In this document: positions 1-7,719 of the stretch, piece after piece
Position numbering within the stretch: the stretch's first letter is position 1
How the letters are laid out: the number at the start of each line of letters is the position of its first letter
Assembly (NCBI GenBank): GCA_013153205.1
Contig: JAADEW010000108.1
Span: forward strand, 1-15,287
Length of the DNA: 15,287 nt
DNA from: Deferribacteres bacterium
Lineage (GTDB): Bacteria > Thermosulfidibacterota > Thermosulfidibacteria > Thermosulfidibacterales > Thermosulfidibacteraceae
Direction: 5' to 3'
Program-made: the position numbers and the translations under genes
The notes under the pieces: model-generated
Seen by the model: the letters and a program-made list of their open reading frames with translations, nothing else
Told to the model about the DNA's origin: nothing
The model's database searches: none

Positions 1-785
1 GGAGAGAAGACCTCGCCCCATGTGTTCAAAAAGCGAATAAAAGAGCCGTGGTGAAGGGCAAAGTAGGTGTGGCTGAAGTTGTCCTCTGAAAAGACGAACT
101 TATAAAGCTTCCTATCAGCGGATTTCGCAGAGGAAAAGACCGCATCAACCTTTAGAACGCATCCCCCATCCCGCACAATATCCCCGGCTTTAAAGGAAAA
201 GTCCAGCGGCATCTCAAAAAGGCTCATAGCTTTTTCAAAAGGGGCTTCAGAAGGGCTGTGGTTGACAAAGGCCAAGGAAAAGATTTTCTTGCCCATCTTC
301 TCCCACTTTACCATGTATTTGGTCTTCTCCGGAAGGCTCCACCTCTCCTCAAGCATCTGTCCCCGAAAAACAGTCTTTATGCTTTCAGCGTAATCCTCGT
401 CATCGGTGGCAAGGTAAACGGTGCCCATCTTTTTCAACCTGCTTCTCAAAAGCCGCACGAAATCCTCGTTTACAAGCCTTCTCTTCTTATTTTTGGGCCA
501 GGGGTCGGGAAAGAGAATGTAAACCTCCGACACGGAAGAAGGCGGGACCATGTATTTAAGGAAGAAGTTTCCCTCGGACTTCACAAGATAAACCCCTGTA
601 TCTTTCAGTCTTGAGCGTGCCTTTTTGAAAGAGATGTTGGCTATGTCAACACCCACAATGGGCTTTTCCTTTCTGTTTTCCCACAGCCATCTGAGAAAAA
701 GGCCGTTTCCGAAACCAATCTCAACAACCGCATTATCCAGCGGGAAAAGGGCTTCCATGTATTCTTTAGGGGTAAGGTATTCCAT
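1..785 (-). CDS. trmB: tRNA (guanine-N7-)-methyltransferase TrmB, 3' end cut by window edge
   Basis: This gene makes m7G46 in the tRNA variable loop using S-adenosylmethionine. It reads on the minus strand from ATG at 785 and is still open at position 1, giving 261 visible codons. The SAM-binding segment VEIGFGNG lies at residues 21-28 and the acidic end of the next strand (GVDIA) at 45-49. The family signature PDPWPKNKKRRL lies at 93-104. A TKYMVKWEKMG segment at about 155-165 matches the conserved C-terminal tRNA-binding region of the family. The protein continues at least 95 residues past that point, where many mesophilic TrmB proteins end. Such a C-terminal extension is known from Aquifex-type thermophilic TrmB. 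The N-terminus is very short before the SAM fold. The start overlaps the end of the upstream small gene by 20 nt, so the two are probably co-transcribed and translationally coupled. Confidence 0.93.
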   Translation of the reverse strand, partial: MEYLTPKEYMEALFPLDNAVVEIGFGNGLFLRWLWENRKEKPIVGVDIANISFKKARSRLKDTGVYLVKSEGNFFLKYMVPPSSVSEVYILFPDPWPKNKKRRLVNEDFVRLLRSRLKKMGTVYLATDDEDYAESIKTVFRGQMLEERWSLPEKTKYMVKWEKMGKKIFSLAFVNHSPSEAPFEKAMSLFEMPLDFSFKAGDIVRDGGCVLKVDAVFSSAKSADRKLYKFVFSEDNFSHTYFALHHGSFIRFLNTWGEVFS

Positions 786-1071
786 ACCTTCTCAGCACCT
801 TTTTAGCCAATCTCGCCTCTTTTACAGGGAAGGAGAGCCTTGACGCAAATTCGGCTATAACCTCCTGAATAAGAGACTGGTCAACGTGCTGGGAGCCGTT
901 TCCCACCTTAACCACCACCCCCCTTTTTGAACAGACGAACATCAAAGGAAGCTGATAACCGCCTCTTTCCACCACAATCACCGCGCTTCTGCCGCTTAAA
1001 AAAGGCTCTCCCACAGACTCAAGCCTTTCAACAAGCTCTTCAAATTTGGCATCTATAATGATATGAGACAT
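766..1071 (-). CDS. Small conserved-looking protein of unknown function upstream of trmB (101 aa)
   Basis: I do not recognise this 101-residue protein. It starts at ATG 1071 and ends at 766-768, overlapping trmB by 20 nt. It is soluble-looking, with no signal peptide or membrane segment. It begins with a Lys/Glu-rich stretch that is probably helical (residues 8-20). Two likely beta strands follow (SAVIVVERGG and QLPLMFVCSKRGVVVKVG, about 29-57), then an amphipathic helix (about 66-80) and a basic tail (KEARLAKKVLRRYG). The open frame, the overlap with trmB and a plausible upstream promoter all argue that it is real. No Shine-Dalgarno sequence precedes the ATG, so it may be translated from a near-leaderless mRNA. 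An internal GTG at residue 20, with AAAGG upstream, is a possible alternative start but would remove the first helix. Co-expression with a tRNA methyltransferase hints at a translation-related role, but nothing in the sequence shows it. Confidence 0.7.
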   Translation of the reverse strand: MSHIIIDAKFEELVERLESVGEPFLSGRSAVIVVERGGYQLPLMFVCSKRGVVVKVGNGSQHVDQSLIQEVIAEFASRLSFPVKEARLAKKVLRRYGIPYP

Positions 1072-1074
1072 AGC
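1046..1074 (+). promoter_or_regulatory. Possible ftsY promoter elements inside the divergent small gene
   Basis: A perfect TATAAT lies at 1054-1059, about 45 nt before the ftsY start, but no good -35 box sits 16-18 bp upstream of it. Alternatively TTGGCA at 1046-1051 (5/6 match) is followed 17 bp later by a poor -10 (CATAGC, 1069-1074). Either would place the ftsY promoter within the first codons of the divergent gene. The region is AT-rich and must hold a promoter for the ftsY operon, but the exact choice is uncertain. Confidence 0.3.
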
Positions 1075-1081
1075 GCTTATG

Positions 1082-1111
1082 AATCTATGTAAAAGGAGGA
1101 AGGATTGTCAA
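1082..1111 (-). promoter_or_regulatory. Sigma70-type promoter for the small gene and trmB
   Basis: On the minus strand a perfect TTGACA -35 box (plus-strand 1106-1111) lies 18 bp from TAGATT (plus-strand 1082-1087), a 4/6 match to TATAAT. Transcription would start near 1075, leaving only about 4 nt before ATG 1071. The -35 box overlaps the first codons of divergent ftsY. Position and hexamers are seen directly; activity is inferred. Confidence 0.45.
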
Positions 1112-3204
1112 CGATAACCATAGATAAAAAACTGCTCAAAAAGGAGATAAAAGAGCTACACAAAGAGGTAAAAAAGAGGGGCTCCGCCGATGCCCTGCTC
1201 ATAGCCCTATTCCTCTTAGAAAAAGCCGGTGAGGAAAAAGAGCGGGAAAAGATTCTAAAAGATGCCAAGAAAAAGGTGAAAGACGCTGACATTGAAAGCC
1301 TTAAAGAGCTTTCCAAGCTCGCCTCTGAAGACATTTACGCCTTTGAAAAGGCAGAAGGAAGCCCTGGAGTGCTTTTTAAAAAGATAAAGGAAGGCGAAAT
1401 AGACGAAGAATTTAAAGAGCTTTTCAAAAAGCTTCCCTCCCAGATATTCAAGGTCTATCTGATAAAAGAATTTGTTCCAGCACTTCTTGACAAAGGGGAA
1501 GCAGACCTTGCCCTCTTTTTTCTGAATCAGGTGGAAAAAAGTGGCGAGCCCACCATAAACTACCTTCTCGGATGGGCATACGAGCAGAAAGGAATAGTAA
1601 ACACTGCAAAAAGCTTTTACGAAAAGGCGGCAAAGGAAGAGTTCAAGGAAGCCAAAGAGAAGCTTGCCAACCTATACATAAAGCAGAGCGAGCCTAAAAA
1701 AGCGGCGAAGATATTCAAAGAGCTGGAGGAATGGGACAAGGCGTTCTCCGCCCTTATAGAAGCAGGCGATATCAAAGAGTGCCTCAAAATTATAGAGCAC
1801 ATTGAAAATCAGGAGCTCATATCAAAGCTTGCCAGAATCCTGATTGAGAAGGGCAAGCTCAAAGAGGCAAAAGAGGTGGTGAAACAGCTTGAAGACGAAA
1901 AAGCCAAGCTTTACGAAGCCTACATCCTTTCGCAGGAAGGTAAAACTGAGGAGGCATACCGGATAGCTTCTGAAATCGTGAAAGACCTGAAGGGTGAGGA
2001 GAAACAGATTGCCATAAGAATAATCACAGACTACTACAGGGAAAGCGAAAAGTGGAAGGAAATCACCATACTTCTGTCTCCCCTTGAAACCACAAAGCTT
2101 TTAAGCGACAAAGACAGGCTCCTTCTGGCAGAGGCATACATCCACACCGGGGACTATCCACGGGCTTTGAGGATACTCGCAAACCTTATGGAGACGGAGC
2201 TGAGAAAGGACGCGAAAAGGCTCATCAAGAAAATAAAAGAGGAATGTGAAGAGGAACAGGTCAGAGAGGTGTGCGAACAGCTCCTTGCCGAAGACTCCTT
2301 TTTCAAGCGGCTTAAGGAGGGGCTTTCCAAAAGCAGGTCCTCCATAGTTCAGCAGATAGAAAACCTTTTTACGGAAGGCAAAAAGGTTGATGCGAAAACC
2401 CTTGAAGAGCTTGAGGAGATTCTTCTTGCGGCAGATGTTGGGGTGGAAGCCACCCAGCAGATACTCTCAAACATAAAAAGAAGAATGGAGATAGGCGAGA
2501 TAAAGAACGAATCCTCCCTCATAAGCGCTCTGGAAGAAGAGATACTCAAAATCCTCAAAAAAGCTGAAGGCAAGCTCGTCATCACGGAAAAGCCCTTCGT
2601 TATAATGGTGGTAGGGGTAAACGGAACGGGAAAGACCACATCCATAGCCAAGCTCGCCTACTATCTTAAAAACAAGGGATATTCCGTTCTGCTTGCGGCA
2701 GGAGATACCTTCAGAGCCGCCGCAATTGAACAGCTTGAAACATGGGGAAAGAGGCTGGGAGTTGATGTGATAAAGCAGAAACCGCAGGCAGACCCCTCCG
2801 GTGTGGTTTACGACGCTGTGAAAGCCGCAAAGGCAAGAAACGTGGATGTGGTTATCATTGACACTGCCGGAAGGCTCCACACAAAGGTAAACCTCATGGA
2901 AGAGCTGAAGAAAATGGCGCGCGTTGCATCAAGGGAGCTTCCCGGCGCACCCCACGAAACGCTTCTCGTGCTTGATGCGGTGGTGGGGCAGAACGCCATA
3001 TCTCAGGCGAAAATCTTCTCCGAAGCCATCCCCATAACAGGCATAATCCTCACCAAGCTGGACGGAACCGCCAAGGGAGGAGTGATTATAGCCATTGCAA
3101 AGCTCTTCAATATTCCTATTAAATTTATTGGAGTGGGAGAAAAGATAGATGACCTTCAGGAATTTAATGCTGAGCGTTTTGTTGACGCTCTTTTTGAGCG
3201 CTAA
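1105..3204 (+). CDS. ftsY: Signal recognition particle receptor FtsY with an N-terminal TPR-like extension
   Basis: FtsY is the membrane-associated SRP receptor GTPase that brings ribosome-nascent chain complexes to the translocon. The 699-residue protein has two parts. Residues about 402-699 are the NG domain. The helical N domain comes first, then G1 GVNGTGKTT at 504-512, DTFRAAA at 534-540, DTAGR at 586-590, and TKLDGTAKGG from 650. GVNG in G1 and the C-terminal ending favour FtsY over Ffh. Residues 1 to about 395 are Lys/Glu-rich helical repeats with TPR-like spacing (for example NYLLGWAYEQKG, AKLYEAYILSQEGKTEEAY and LAEAYIHTGDYPRALRIL). They replace the short acidic A domain of typical FtsY, which usually totals 300-500 residues. 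The start is TTG at 1105, chosen because AAAGGAGGA ends 4 nt upstream and no in-frame ATG exists until the NG domain. It heads the ftsY-lytic transglycosylase-thiL-sirtuin operon. Confidence 0.94.
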   Translation: MSTITIDKKLLKKEIKELHKEVKKRGSADALLIALFLLEKAGEEKEREKILKDAKKKVKDADIESLKELSKLASEDIYAFEKAEGSPGVLFKKIKEGEIDEEFKELFKKLPSQIFKVYLIKEFVPALLDKGEADLALFFLNQVEKSGEPTINYLLGWAYEQKGIVNTAKSFYEKAAKEEFKEAKEKLANLYIKQSEPKKAAKIFKELEEWDKAFSALIEAGDIKECLKIIEHIENQELISKLARILIEKGKLKEAKEVVKQLEDEKAKLYEAYILSQEGKTEEAYRIASEIVKDLKGEEKQIAIRIITDYYRESEKWKEITILLSPLETTKLLSDKDRLLLAEAYIHTGDYPRALRILANLMETELRKDAKRLIKKIKEECEEEQVREVCEQLLAEDSFFKRLKEGLSKSRSSIVQQIENLFTEGKKVDAKTLEELEEILLAADVGVEATQQILSNIKRRMEIGEIKNESSLISALEEEILKILKKAEGKLVITEKPFVIMVVGVNGTGKTTSIAKLAYYLKNKGYSVLLAAGDTFRAAAIEQLETWGKRLGVDVIKQKPQADPSGVVYDAVKAAKARNVDVVIIDTAGRLHTKVNLMEELKKMARVASRELPGAPHETLLVLDAVVGQNAISQAKIFSEAIPITGIILTKLDGTAKGGVIIAIAKLFNIPIKFIGVGEKIDDLQEFNAERFVDALFER

Positions 3205-3757
3205 CCTTTCGGCAGAAATCATCTGCGAAAGCCAGAAAGGGGTTATCTTCTGCTACAACAGACCCGAAAAAGCCAAAAGCACCACCGCTGACGGAAGAAA
3301 AGCCTACATTGAAAGCCTTATAAAAGACACGGCGAGAAAATACGGAGTTGACCCGGAGCTTGCCCTCAAAGTGGCAAAGATAGAGTCCAACCTCAATCAG
3401 CAGGCGGTATCCCCCAAGGGAGCCATAGGGGTTATGCAACTCATGCCTGAAACAGCCAGAGAGCTCGGGGTCAACCCCTACAATCTTGAAGAGAACATAA
3501 AAGGCGGAATAGCCTATCTCAAATACCTTATTGAAAAGTATAACGGCGACATTGACCTTGCCCTTGCCGCCTACAACGCAGGACCTTCCGCCGTGGACAG
3601 ATACGGCGACATCCCCCCTTACAAAGAGACCATAAATTACGTGCGGAAAATAAGGGGAAGCGTCCCGGCATACAGAGGAAGCCGCATAAGAAAGGTCAAG
3701 CTTCCCGACGGCACCATACTCTACACCAACCTGCCCTACACAGGAGCAACAAGGTGA
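3149..3757 (+). CDS. Secreted lytic transglycosylase (SLT/GH23 domain)
   Basis: This is a predicted peptidoglycan lytic transglycosylase that cleaves the MurNAc-GlcNAc bond with formation of a 1,6-anhydro product in the periplasm. The start at 3149 gives 202 residues. Residues 1-22 form a signal peptide (Arg4, a hydrophobic core, then an LSA|E cleavage site). The SLT domain spans about 56-170. Glu79 in KIESNLN is the expected catalytic acid, followed by SPKGAIGVMQLMPETA and, later, ALAAYNAGPSAVDRYG. The C-terminal 30 residues are basic and end in a PDGTILYTNLP tail outside the SLT fold. The first 56 nt lie inside the 3' end of ftsY in another frame. An alternative ATG at 3167 has a closer AGGA but loses the only positive charge of the signal peptide, so 3149 is preferred. 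The stop overlaps the thiL GTG start by 4 nt. Confidence 0.9.
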   Translation: MTFRNLMLSVLLTLFLSANLSAEIICESQKGVIFCYNRPEKAKSTTADGRKAYIESLIKDTARKYGVDPELALKVAKIESNLNQQAVSPKGAIGVMQLMPETARELGVNPYNLEENIKGGIAYLKYLIEKYNGDIDLALAAYNAGPSAVDRYGDIPPYKETINYVRKIRGSVPAYRGSRIRKVKLPDGTILYTNLPYTGATR

Positions 3758-4734
3758 GCCAGAAAATTGATGAGTTTGAGCTCATAAACGGCATACGGGA
3801 AATGTTTCCCAAGGCAAAGCCGCCGGTCAAGCTCGGAATAGGAGACGATTGTGCCATACTCCACTTCAAAGACAAAGAGATACTGGTAAGCTCCGACCTT
3901 CTGATAGAAAATACCCACTTCCTCATCCCCCCTTTCAAGCCTTATGAGCTCGGCAAGAAAGCAATACTCGCCAACATCAGCGACATATCCGCCATGGGAG
4001 GCATACCGGAAGCCTTCACCGTATCGTTAGGGCTTCCACCCACCGTAAGGGAAAAAGAGGTGAAAGAGCTTTACCTCGGCATAAAAGAAGCCTCGTCAAA
4101 CTACCGGTGCCAGCTCGTAGGGGGTGATATATCCCGCTCGGAAAGGTTCACCATCTCCATAACCATCGTGGGAAGCAACGAGAAAGACGGTTCCATACTG
4201 CGCTCCACCGCCTCCTGTGGAGACCTGCTCTGCGTCACCGGGAAGCCGGGATGCTCCGCCATAGGGCTTGAAGCTCTGCTCAAAGGCTATCCGCCGCCTG
4301 TTTTTCTCAAATACATAAAACACCACATTGAACCCAGCATAAAAATACCATTTGCGCGGGGGCTATCCATCCTGAAAGCCGCCACATCCATGATAGACAT
4401 AAGCGATGGGATAGCGTCAGACGCCAGAAGAATTGCAGAAGCAAGCGGCGTCAGGGTGGTTATTGAAAGGGAAAAGCTTCCGTCCCTCAACCTGAAAGAG
4501 GACGAAAGGGCGTTTCTGGAAAAGGAGGAAGCCTTTTACATACTGCACGGCGGAGAAGATTACGAGCTTCTCTTCACCGTAAGACCTGAAAAGCTTGCCA
4601 AGGTCAAGCAGATTGCCGAAGAGACCCAGACTGAATTTACCGTTATCGGCTTTGTTGACGAGGGGGAAGGAGTGTATATAAAAGAAAACGGGGAAATTAA
4701 GCCGCTTTCACCGGAAGGGTTCAAACACTTTTGA
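3754..4734 (+). CDS. thiL: Thiamine-monophosphate kinase ThiL
   Basis: ThiL phosphorylates thiamine monophosphate with ATP to thiamine diphosphate, the last step of cofactor synthesis in the cytoplasm. The 326-residue length is normal for the family. Diagnostic segments are GIGDDCAIL near residues 28-36 (metal and phosphate-binding Asp31 and Asp32), NISDISAMGG, VGGDISRSERFTISITIVG, MIDISDGIASDA from 213 (Asp215 and Asp218), and HGGEDYELLF from 265. All expected acidic metal-binding positions are present. The GTG start at 3754 overlaps the upstream TGA (GTGA) and is preceded by AGGAG at 3742-3746. No other thiamine genes are in the window, so its place in this operon is likely transcriptional convenience. 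It ends 3 nt before the sirtuin gene. Confidence 0.96.
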   Translation: MSQKIDEFELINGIREMFPKAKPPVKLGIGDDCAILHFKDKEILVSSDLLIENTHFLIPPFKPYELGKKAILANISDISAMGGIPEAFTVSLGLPPTVREKEVKELYLGIKEASSNYRCQLVGGDISRSERFTISITIVGSNEKDGSILRSTASCGDLLCVTGKPGCSAIGLEALLKGYPPPVFLKYIKHHIEPSIKIPFARGLSILKAATSMIDISDGIASDARRIAEASGVRVVIEREKLPSLNLKEDERAFLEKEEAFYILHGGEDYELLFTVRPEKLAKVKQIAEETQTEFTVIGFVDEGEGVYIKENGEIKPLSPEGFKHF

Positions 4735-4737
4735 AAG

Positions 4738-5472
4738 ATGAAGCTACCGAAAGAGTTCATAGAAGCTTTGAGGGCCGCCAGAAAGCTCGTGGTTCTCACA
4801 GGTGCAGGCATATCCGCAGAATCCGGAGTTCCCACCTTCAGGGGAAAAGACGGTCTGTGGAAAAGATACAGGCCGGAAGAGCTTGCCACCCCTTTCGCCT
4901 TCAAGAAAAACCCGAAGCTCGTATGGGAATGGTACGACTGGAGAAGAAGCCTCATTGCTCCCCTTGAGCCCAACGAAGCCCACAGGCTGATAGCAGAGCT
5001 GGAGGAAAGATATCCGGAGTTCGCCCTCATAACCCAGAACATTGACGGCCTCCACAAAAAGGCAGGCTCTAAAAAGATATTAGAGCTACACGGAAACATA
5101 TGGCGCGTAAGATGCACAAACTGTCCCTACAAAGGCGAAGACTACCGGGTGCCCCTTGAAGAGGTCCCACCAAAGTGCCCGGAATGCGGTGCCCTGCTGA
5201 GACCCGATGTGGTGTGGTTCGGTGAACCGCTGGATGCAGAAATCCTGAACGAAGCGGTGCACCATTCAGAAACCTGCGACTTAATGCTGGTCATAGGCAC
5301 ATCGGGAGTGGTTCAGCCTGCGGCAAGCCTGCCCCTCATCGCCAAAAACGCCGGAGCAAAGGTGGCAGAGGTCAACCCGGAATCAACCCCCATAACATCC
5401 ATAGCAGACTGGAGCATCAGGTCAAAAGCGGTGGAATTCGCTCAAAAGCTGAAAGAACACCTGAAAGACTAA
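4738..5472 (+). CDS. cobB: NAD-dependent protein deacylase, Sir2 family (class III / CobB-like)
   Basis: This sirtuin removes acyl groups from protein lysines using NAD+, releasing nicotinamide and O-acyl-ADP-ribose. The 244 residues show the full set of motifs. They are GAGISAESGVPTFRG from residue 22, QNIDGLH at 100-106, catalytic His118 in LHG, zinc cysteines C126/C129 and C147/C150, VIGTSGVVQPA, and VNPE. Tyr66 and Arg69 in the WEWYDWRR segment match the Tyr-x-x-Arg pair that recognises succinyl or malonyl groups in SIRT5 and E. coli CobB. Desuccinylase or demalonylase activity is therefore possible as well as deacetylation (inference from family knowledge). ATG at 4738 follows thiL by 3 nt with only a weak ribosome-binding sequence, so translation probably relies on coupling. 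It is the last gene of the ftsY operon before the rel promoter. Confidence 0.95.
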   Translation: MKLPKEFIEALRAARKLVVLTGAGISAESGVPTFRGKDGLWKRYRPEELATPFAFKKNPKLVWEWYDWRRSLIAPLEPNEAHRLIAELEERYPEFALITQNIDGLHKKAGSKKILELHGNIWRVRCTNCPYKGEDYRVPLEEVPPKCPECGALLRPDVVWFGEPLDAEILNEAVHHSETCDLMLVIGTSGVVQPAASLPLIAKNAGAKVAEVNPESTPITSIADWSIRSKAVEFAQKLKEHLKD

Positions 5473-5493
5473 AAGCCGTTATCTCCAAAAGCC

Positions 5494-5522
5494 TTTACAC
5501 CGCCTCTTTTTGCGCCTATATT
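5494..5522 (+). promoter_or_regulatory. Strong sigma70-type promoter of rel
   Basis: TTTACA (5494-5499) and TATATT (5517-5522) are separated by exactly 17 bp, each a 5/6 match to consensus. Transcription would start near 5529. The leader would be about 15 nt and include AAGGAG at 5533-5538, 5 nt before ATG 5544. The upstream in-frame TTG at 5523 would not be transcribed from this promoter, which settles the start codon. The 71-nt gap after the sirtuin gene holds no evident terminator hairpin, so read-through from the upstream operon is also likely. Confidence 0.65.
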
Positions 5523-5543
5523 TTGGGAAAACAAGGAGAGAAC

Positions 5544-7706
5544 ATGGAAACACTACAGGTATATCCAGAGAAGCTTTCGGCTATAAAAGAGGAGATAAAA
5601 AAGCATCATCCCGATGCGGACCTGTCCGTAGTGGATAAGGCTTACAGTTTTGCCGCAAAAGCCCACGAGGGTCAATACAGGCAGTCCGGCGAACCTTACA
5701 TAATTCATCCCATAGAGGTGGCATCCATTCTGTCCAGAATGCGCATGGACCCCATCACCGTTGCCGCCGCTTTACTGCACGATGTCCTTGAGGATACCCC
5801 TGTAACAGAAGAAGAGCTGAAAAAAGAGTTCGGCGAGGAGATTGCATTTCTGGTGGAAAGCGTATCCAAAATCAGCCGAATAGAAGCCAAAACCCACCTT
5901 CAGAGACAGGCAGAGACCATAAGAAAGATGCTGCTTGCCATGGCGCGGGACCTGAGGGTTATTATTATCAAGCTTGCAGACAGGCTTCACAACATGAGAA
6001 CCCTCCACTTCATACAGAACCCGGAAAAGAGAAAGAGAATAGCGCAGGAAACCCTTGACATATACGCTCCATTAGCCCACAGGCTCGGGTTTGCGCTGAT
6101 AAAGTGGGAGCTTGAGGATTTGGCATTCCGGGAAGTGAATCCGGAGATGTATGAATACATCAAAGAGAACGTGGCAAAAAGCAGAGAGGAACGGGAAGAA
6201 TACATCAAAAACATGATTGAGATAGTATCGGAAAAGCTGAAGCAGAAAGGCATCAAGGCACACATAGAAGGGCGCCCCAAGCACTTTTACAGCATATACA
6301 AAAAGATGGTGGAGCAGAACCTAAGCTTTGAAGAGCTTTACGACCTGATAGCCCTCCGAATCATAGTGAACACCGTGGACGAATGCTACACCGTTTTAGG
6401 AATCATCCACTCAAGCTGGCCCTACATACCGGGAAGGTTCAAGGACTACATAGCCATGCCCAAGCCCAACATGTATCAGTCCCTCCACACCACCGTTATA
6501 GGACCGGGAGGAGAAAAGGTTGAGTTTCAGATAAGAACCTGGGAGATGCACAAAATAGCCGAGGAAGGTATAGCCGCCCACTGGAAGTATAAGGAGAAAG
6601 GGCGGGTTGACAGGGAAGAAGAGCAGATATTCTCCTGGATAAGAAGGTTCGTTGACTGGCAGAAGGATGTTGAGGACCACAGGGACTTCATAAAAAACCT
6701 GAAAACGGACCTCTTCCCGGAAAAGGTCTATGTATTCACCCCCAAAGGAGATGTGAAAGCCCTTCCCAAAGGCGCCACCCCCATAGACTTCGCCTACTCC
6801 ATCCACACGGAGGTGGGACACCACTGCGTTGGAGCAAAGGTTGACGGAAGGCTGGTCCCTCTGGATTACGAGCTCAAAACCGGCGACAAGGTGGAGATTA
6901 TCACCTCACCCCACCAGCATCCCAGCAAGGACTGGCTCAGAATAGTAAAGACCTCAAGGGCAAGAGCCAAAATATCCGCATGGCTCAGGGCTCAGGAAAG
7001 GGAAAAAGCCATAGAGTTAGGAAGGGAGCTTTGCGTAAAAGAGTTCAGAAAGTGGCACGAAAACTTCTCCAGATTTTTAGACGAGGGCAAAATTGACGAA
7101 ATAGCCCACGAGTTTGGATACAAAAACGCTCAGGACCTGATATACGCCGTGGGTCTCGGCAAAATATCTGCAAGAAGCATCGCCAGAAAACTGCTTCAGC
7201 CCATTCACCCCAAAGAAGAGAAAGAGGAGAAGACAAGCCCCAAGCCGCCGGCAGGAATCCGGGTCTCCGTTGACGGAATGGGCAACATACTGGTCAAGTT
7301 TGCAAAGTGCTGTAACCCCGTTCCGGGAGACGACATCGTGGGCTACATCACCAAAGGCAAGGGGATAACCATACACACGGCCGACTGTGCAAATTTAGCC
7401 CGTATCAAACCCGACCCGGAAAGGCTGGTTGAAGTTGAGTGGAAAGACCAGCCATCAGCTAAAGGCGCCCTGCCCGTCAAGATACGGGTTGAATCCCTTG
7501 ACAGACCCGGAATGCTTGCGGAGATAACCCAGCTCATCTCAAAAGAGGGAGTAAACATAGAATCAGCCAACGTTCACACCACCACAGAAAACAAAGCCGT
7601 GCTCAACTTCATAATAGACGTAAAAAACACGGACCAGCTCACAAAAATCCTCAACGACATACAAAAAATTAACGGCGTTTTGAGGGCAGAAAGGGTAAAA
7701 AGATAG
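5544..7706 (+). CDS. rel: Bifunctional (p)ppGpp synthetase/hydrolase Rel (long RSH protein)
   Basis: Long RelA/SpoT-family enzyme of 720 residues that makes and degrades the stringent-response alarmone (p)ppGpp. The hydrolase HD domain keeps its metal ligands at His55, His79-Asp80 and Asp146 (ADRLHNMR). The synthetase domain follows (RPKHFYSIYKKM, DLIALRIIV, then RFKDYIAMPKPNMYQSLH). It has the RxKD motif (Arg298-Lys300-Asp301) typical of bifunctional Rel rather than the ExDD of synthetase-only RelA. A TGS domain begins near 395 (VYVFTPKG). A Cys-Cys zinc-finger/CC domain centres on KCCNPVPGDD (Cys589, Cys590), and an ACT domain occupies about 643-720. Both catalytic domains look intact. ATG 5544 is chosen because AAGGAG sits 5 nt upstream and a promoter lies at 5494-5522; an in-frame TTG at 5523 would add 7 residues. 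It converges on rpmB with a 13-nt gap. Confidence 0.96.
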   Translation: METLQVYPEKLSAIKEEIKKHHPDADLSVVDKAYSFAAKAHEGQYRQSGEPYIIHPIEVASILSRMRMDPITVAAALLHDVLEDTPVTEEELKKEFGEEIAFLVESVSKISRIEAKTHLQRQAETIRKMLLAMARDLRVIIIKLADRLHNMRTLHFIQNPEKRKRIAQETLDIYAPLAHRLGFALIKWELEDLAFREVNPEMYEYIKENVAKSREEREEYIKNMIEIVSEKLKQKGIKAHIEGRPKHFYSIYKKMVEQNLSFEELYDLIALRIIVNTVDECYTVLGIIHSSWPYIPGRFKDYIAMPKPNMYQSLHTTVIGPGGEKVEFQIRTWEMHKIAEEGIAAHWKYKEKGRVDREEEQIFSWIRRFVDWQKDVEDHRDFIKNLKTDLFPEKVYVFTPKGDVKALPKGATPIDFAYSIHTEVGHHCVGAKVDGRLVPLDYELKTGDKVEIITSPHQHPSKDWLRIVKTSRARAKISAWLRAQEREKAIELGRELCVKEFRKWHENFSRFLDEGKIDEIAHEFGYKNAQDLIYAVGLGKISARSIARKLLQPIHPKEEKEEKTSPKPPAGIRVSVDGMGNILVKFAKCCNPVPGDDIVGYITKGKGITIHTADCANLARIKPDPERLVEVEWKDQPSAKGALPVKIRVESLDRPGMLAEITQLISKEGVNIESANVHTTTENKAVLNFIIDVKNTDQLTKILNDIQKINGVLRAERVKR

Positions 7707-7719
7707 GCCTTAGCTCCGG

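Noticed and set aside
258..843. Two plus-strand open frames (258-614 and 625-843)
   Set aside because: They lie antisense to trmB, which shows the SAM and PDPWP motifs in an uninterrupted frame.
4560..5117. Minus-strand open frame of 185 codons
   Set aside because: It spans the end of thiL and the start of the sirtuin gene on the opposite strand, has a Ser-rich low-complexity composition and shows no recognisable motif.
5523..5525. TTG as the start of rel
   Set aside because: It has no ribosome-binding site and lies upstream of the predicted transcription start; ATG 5544 has AAGGAG at the right distance.
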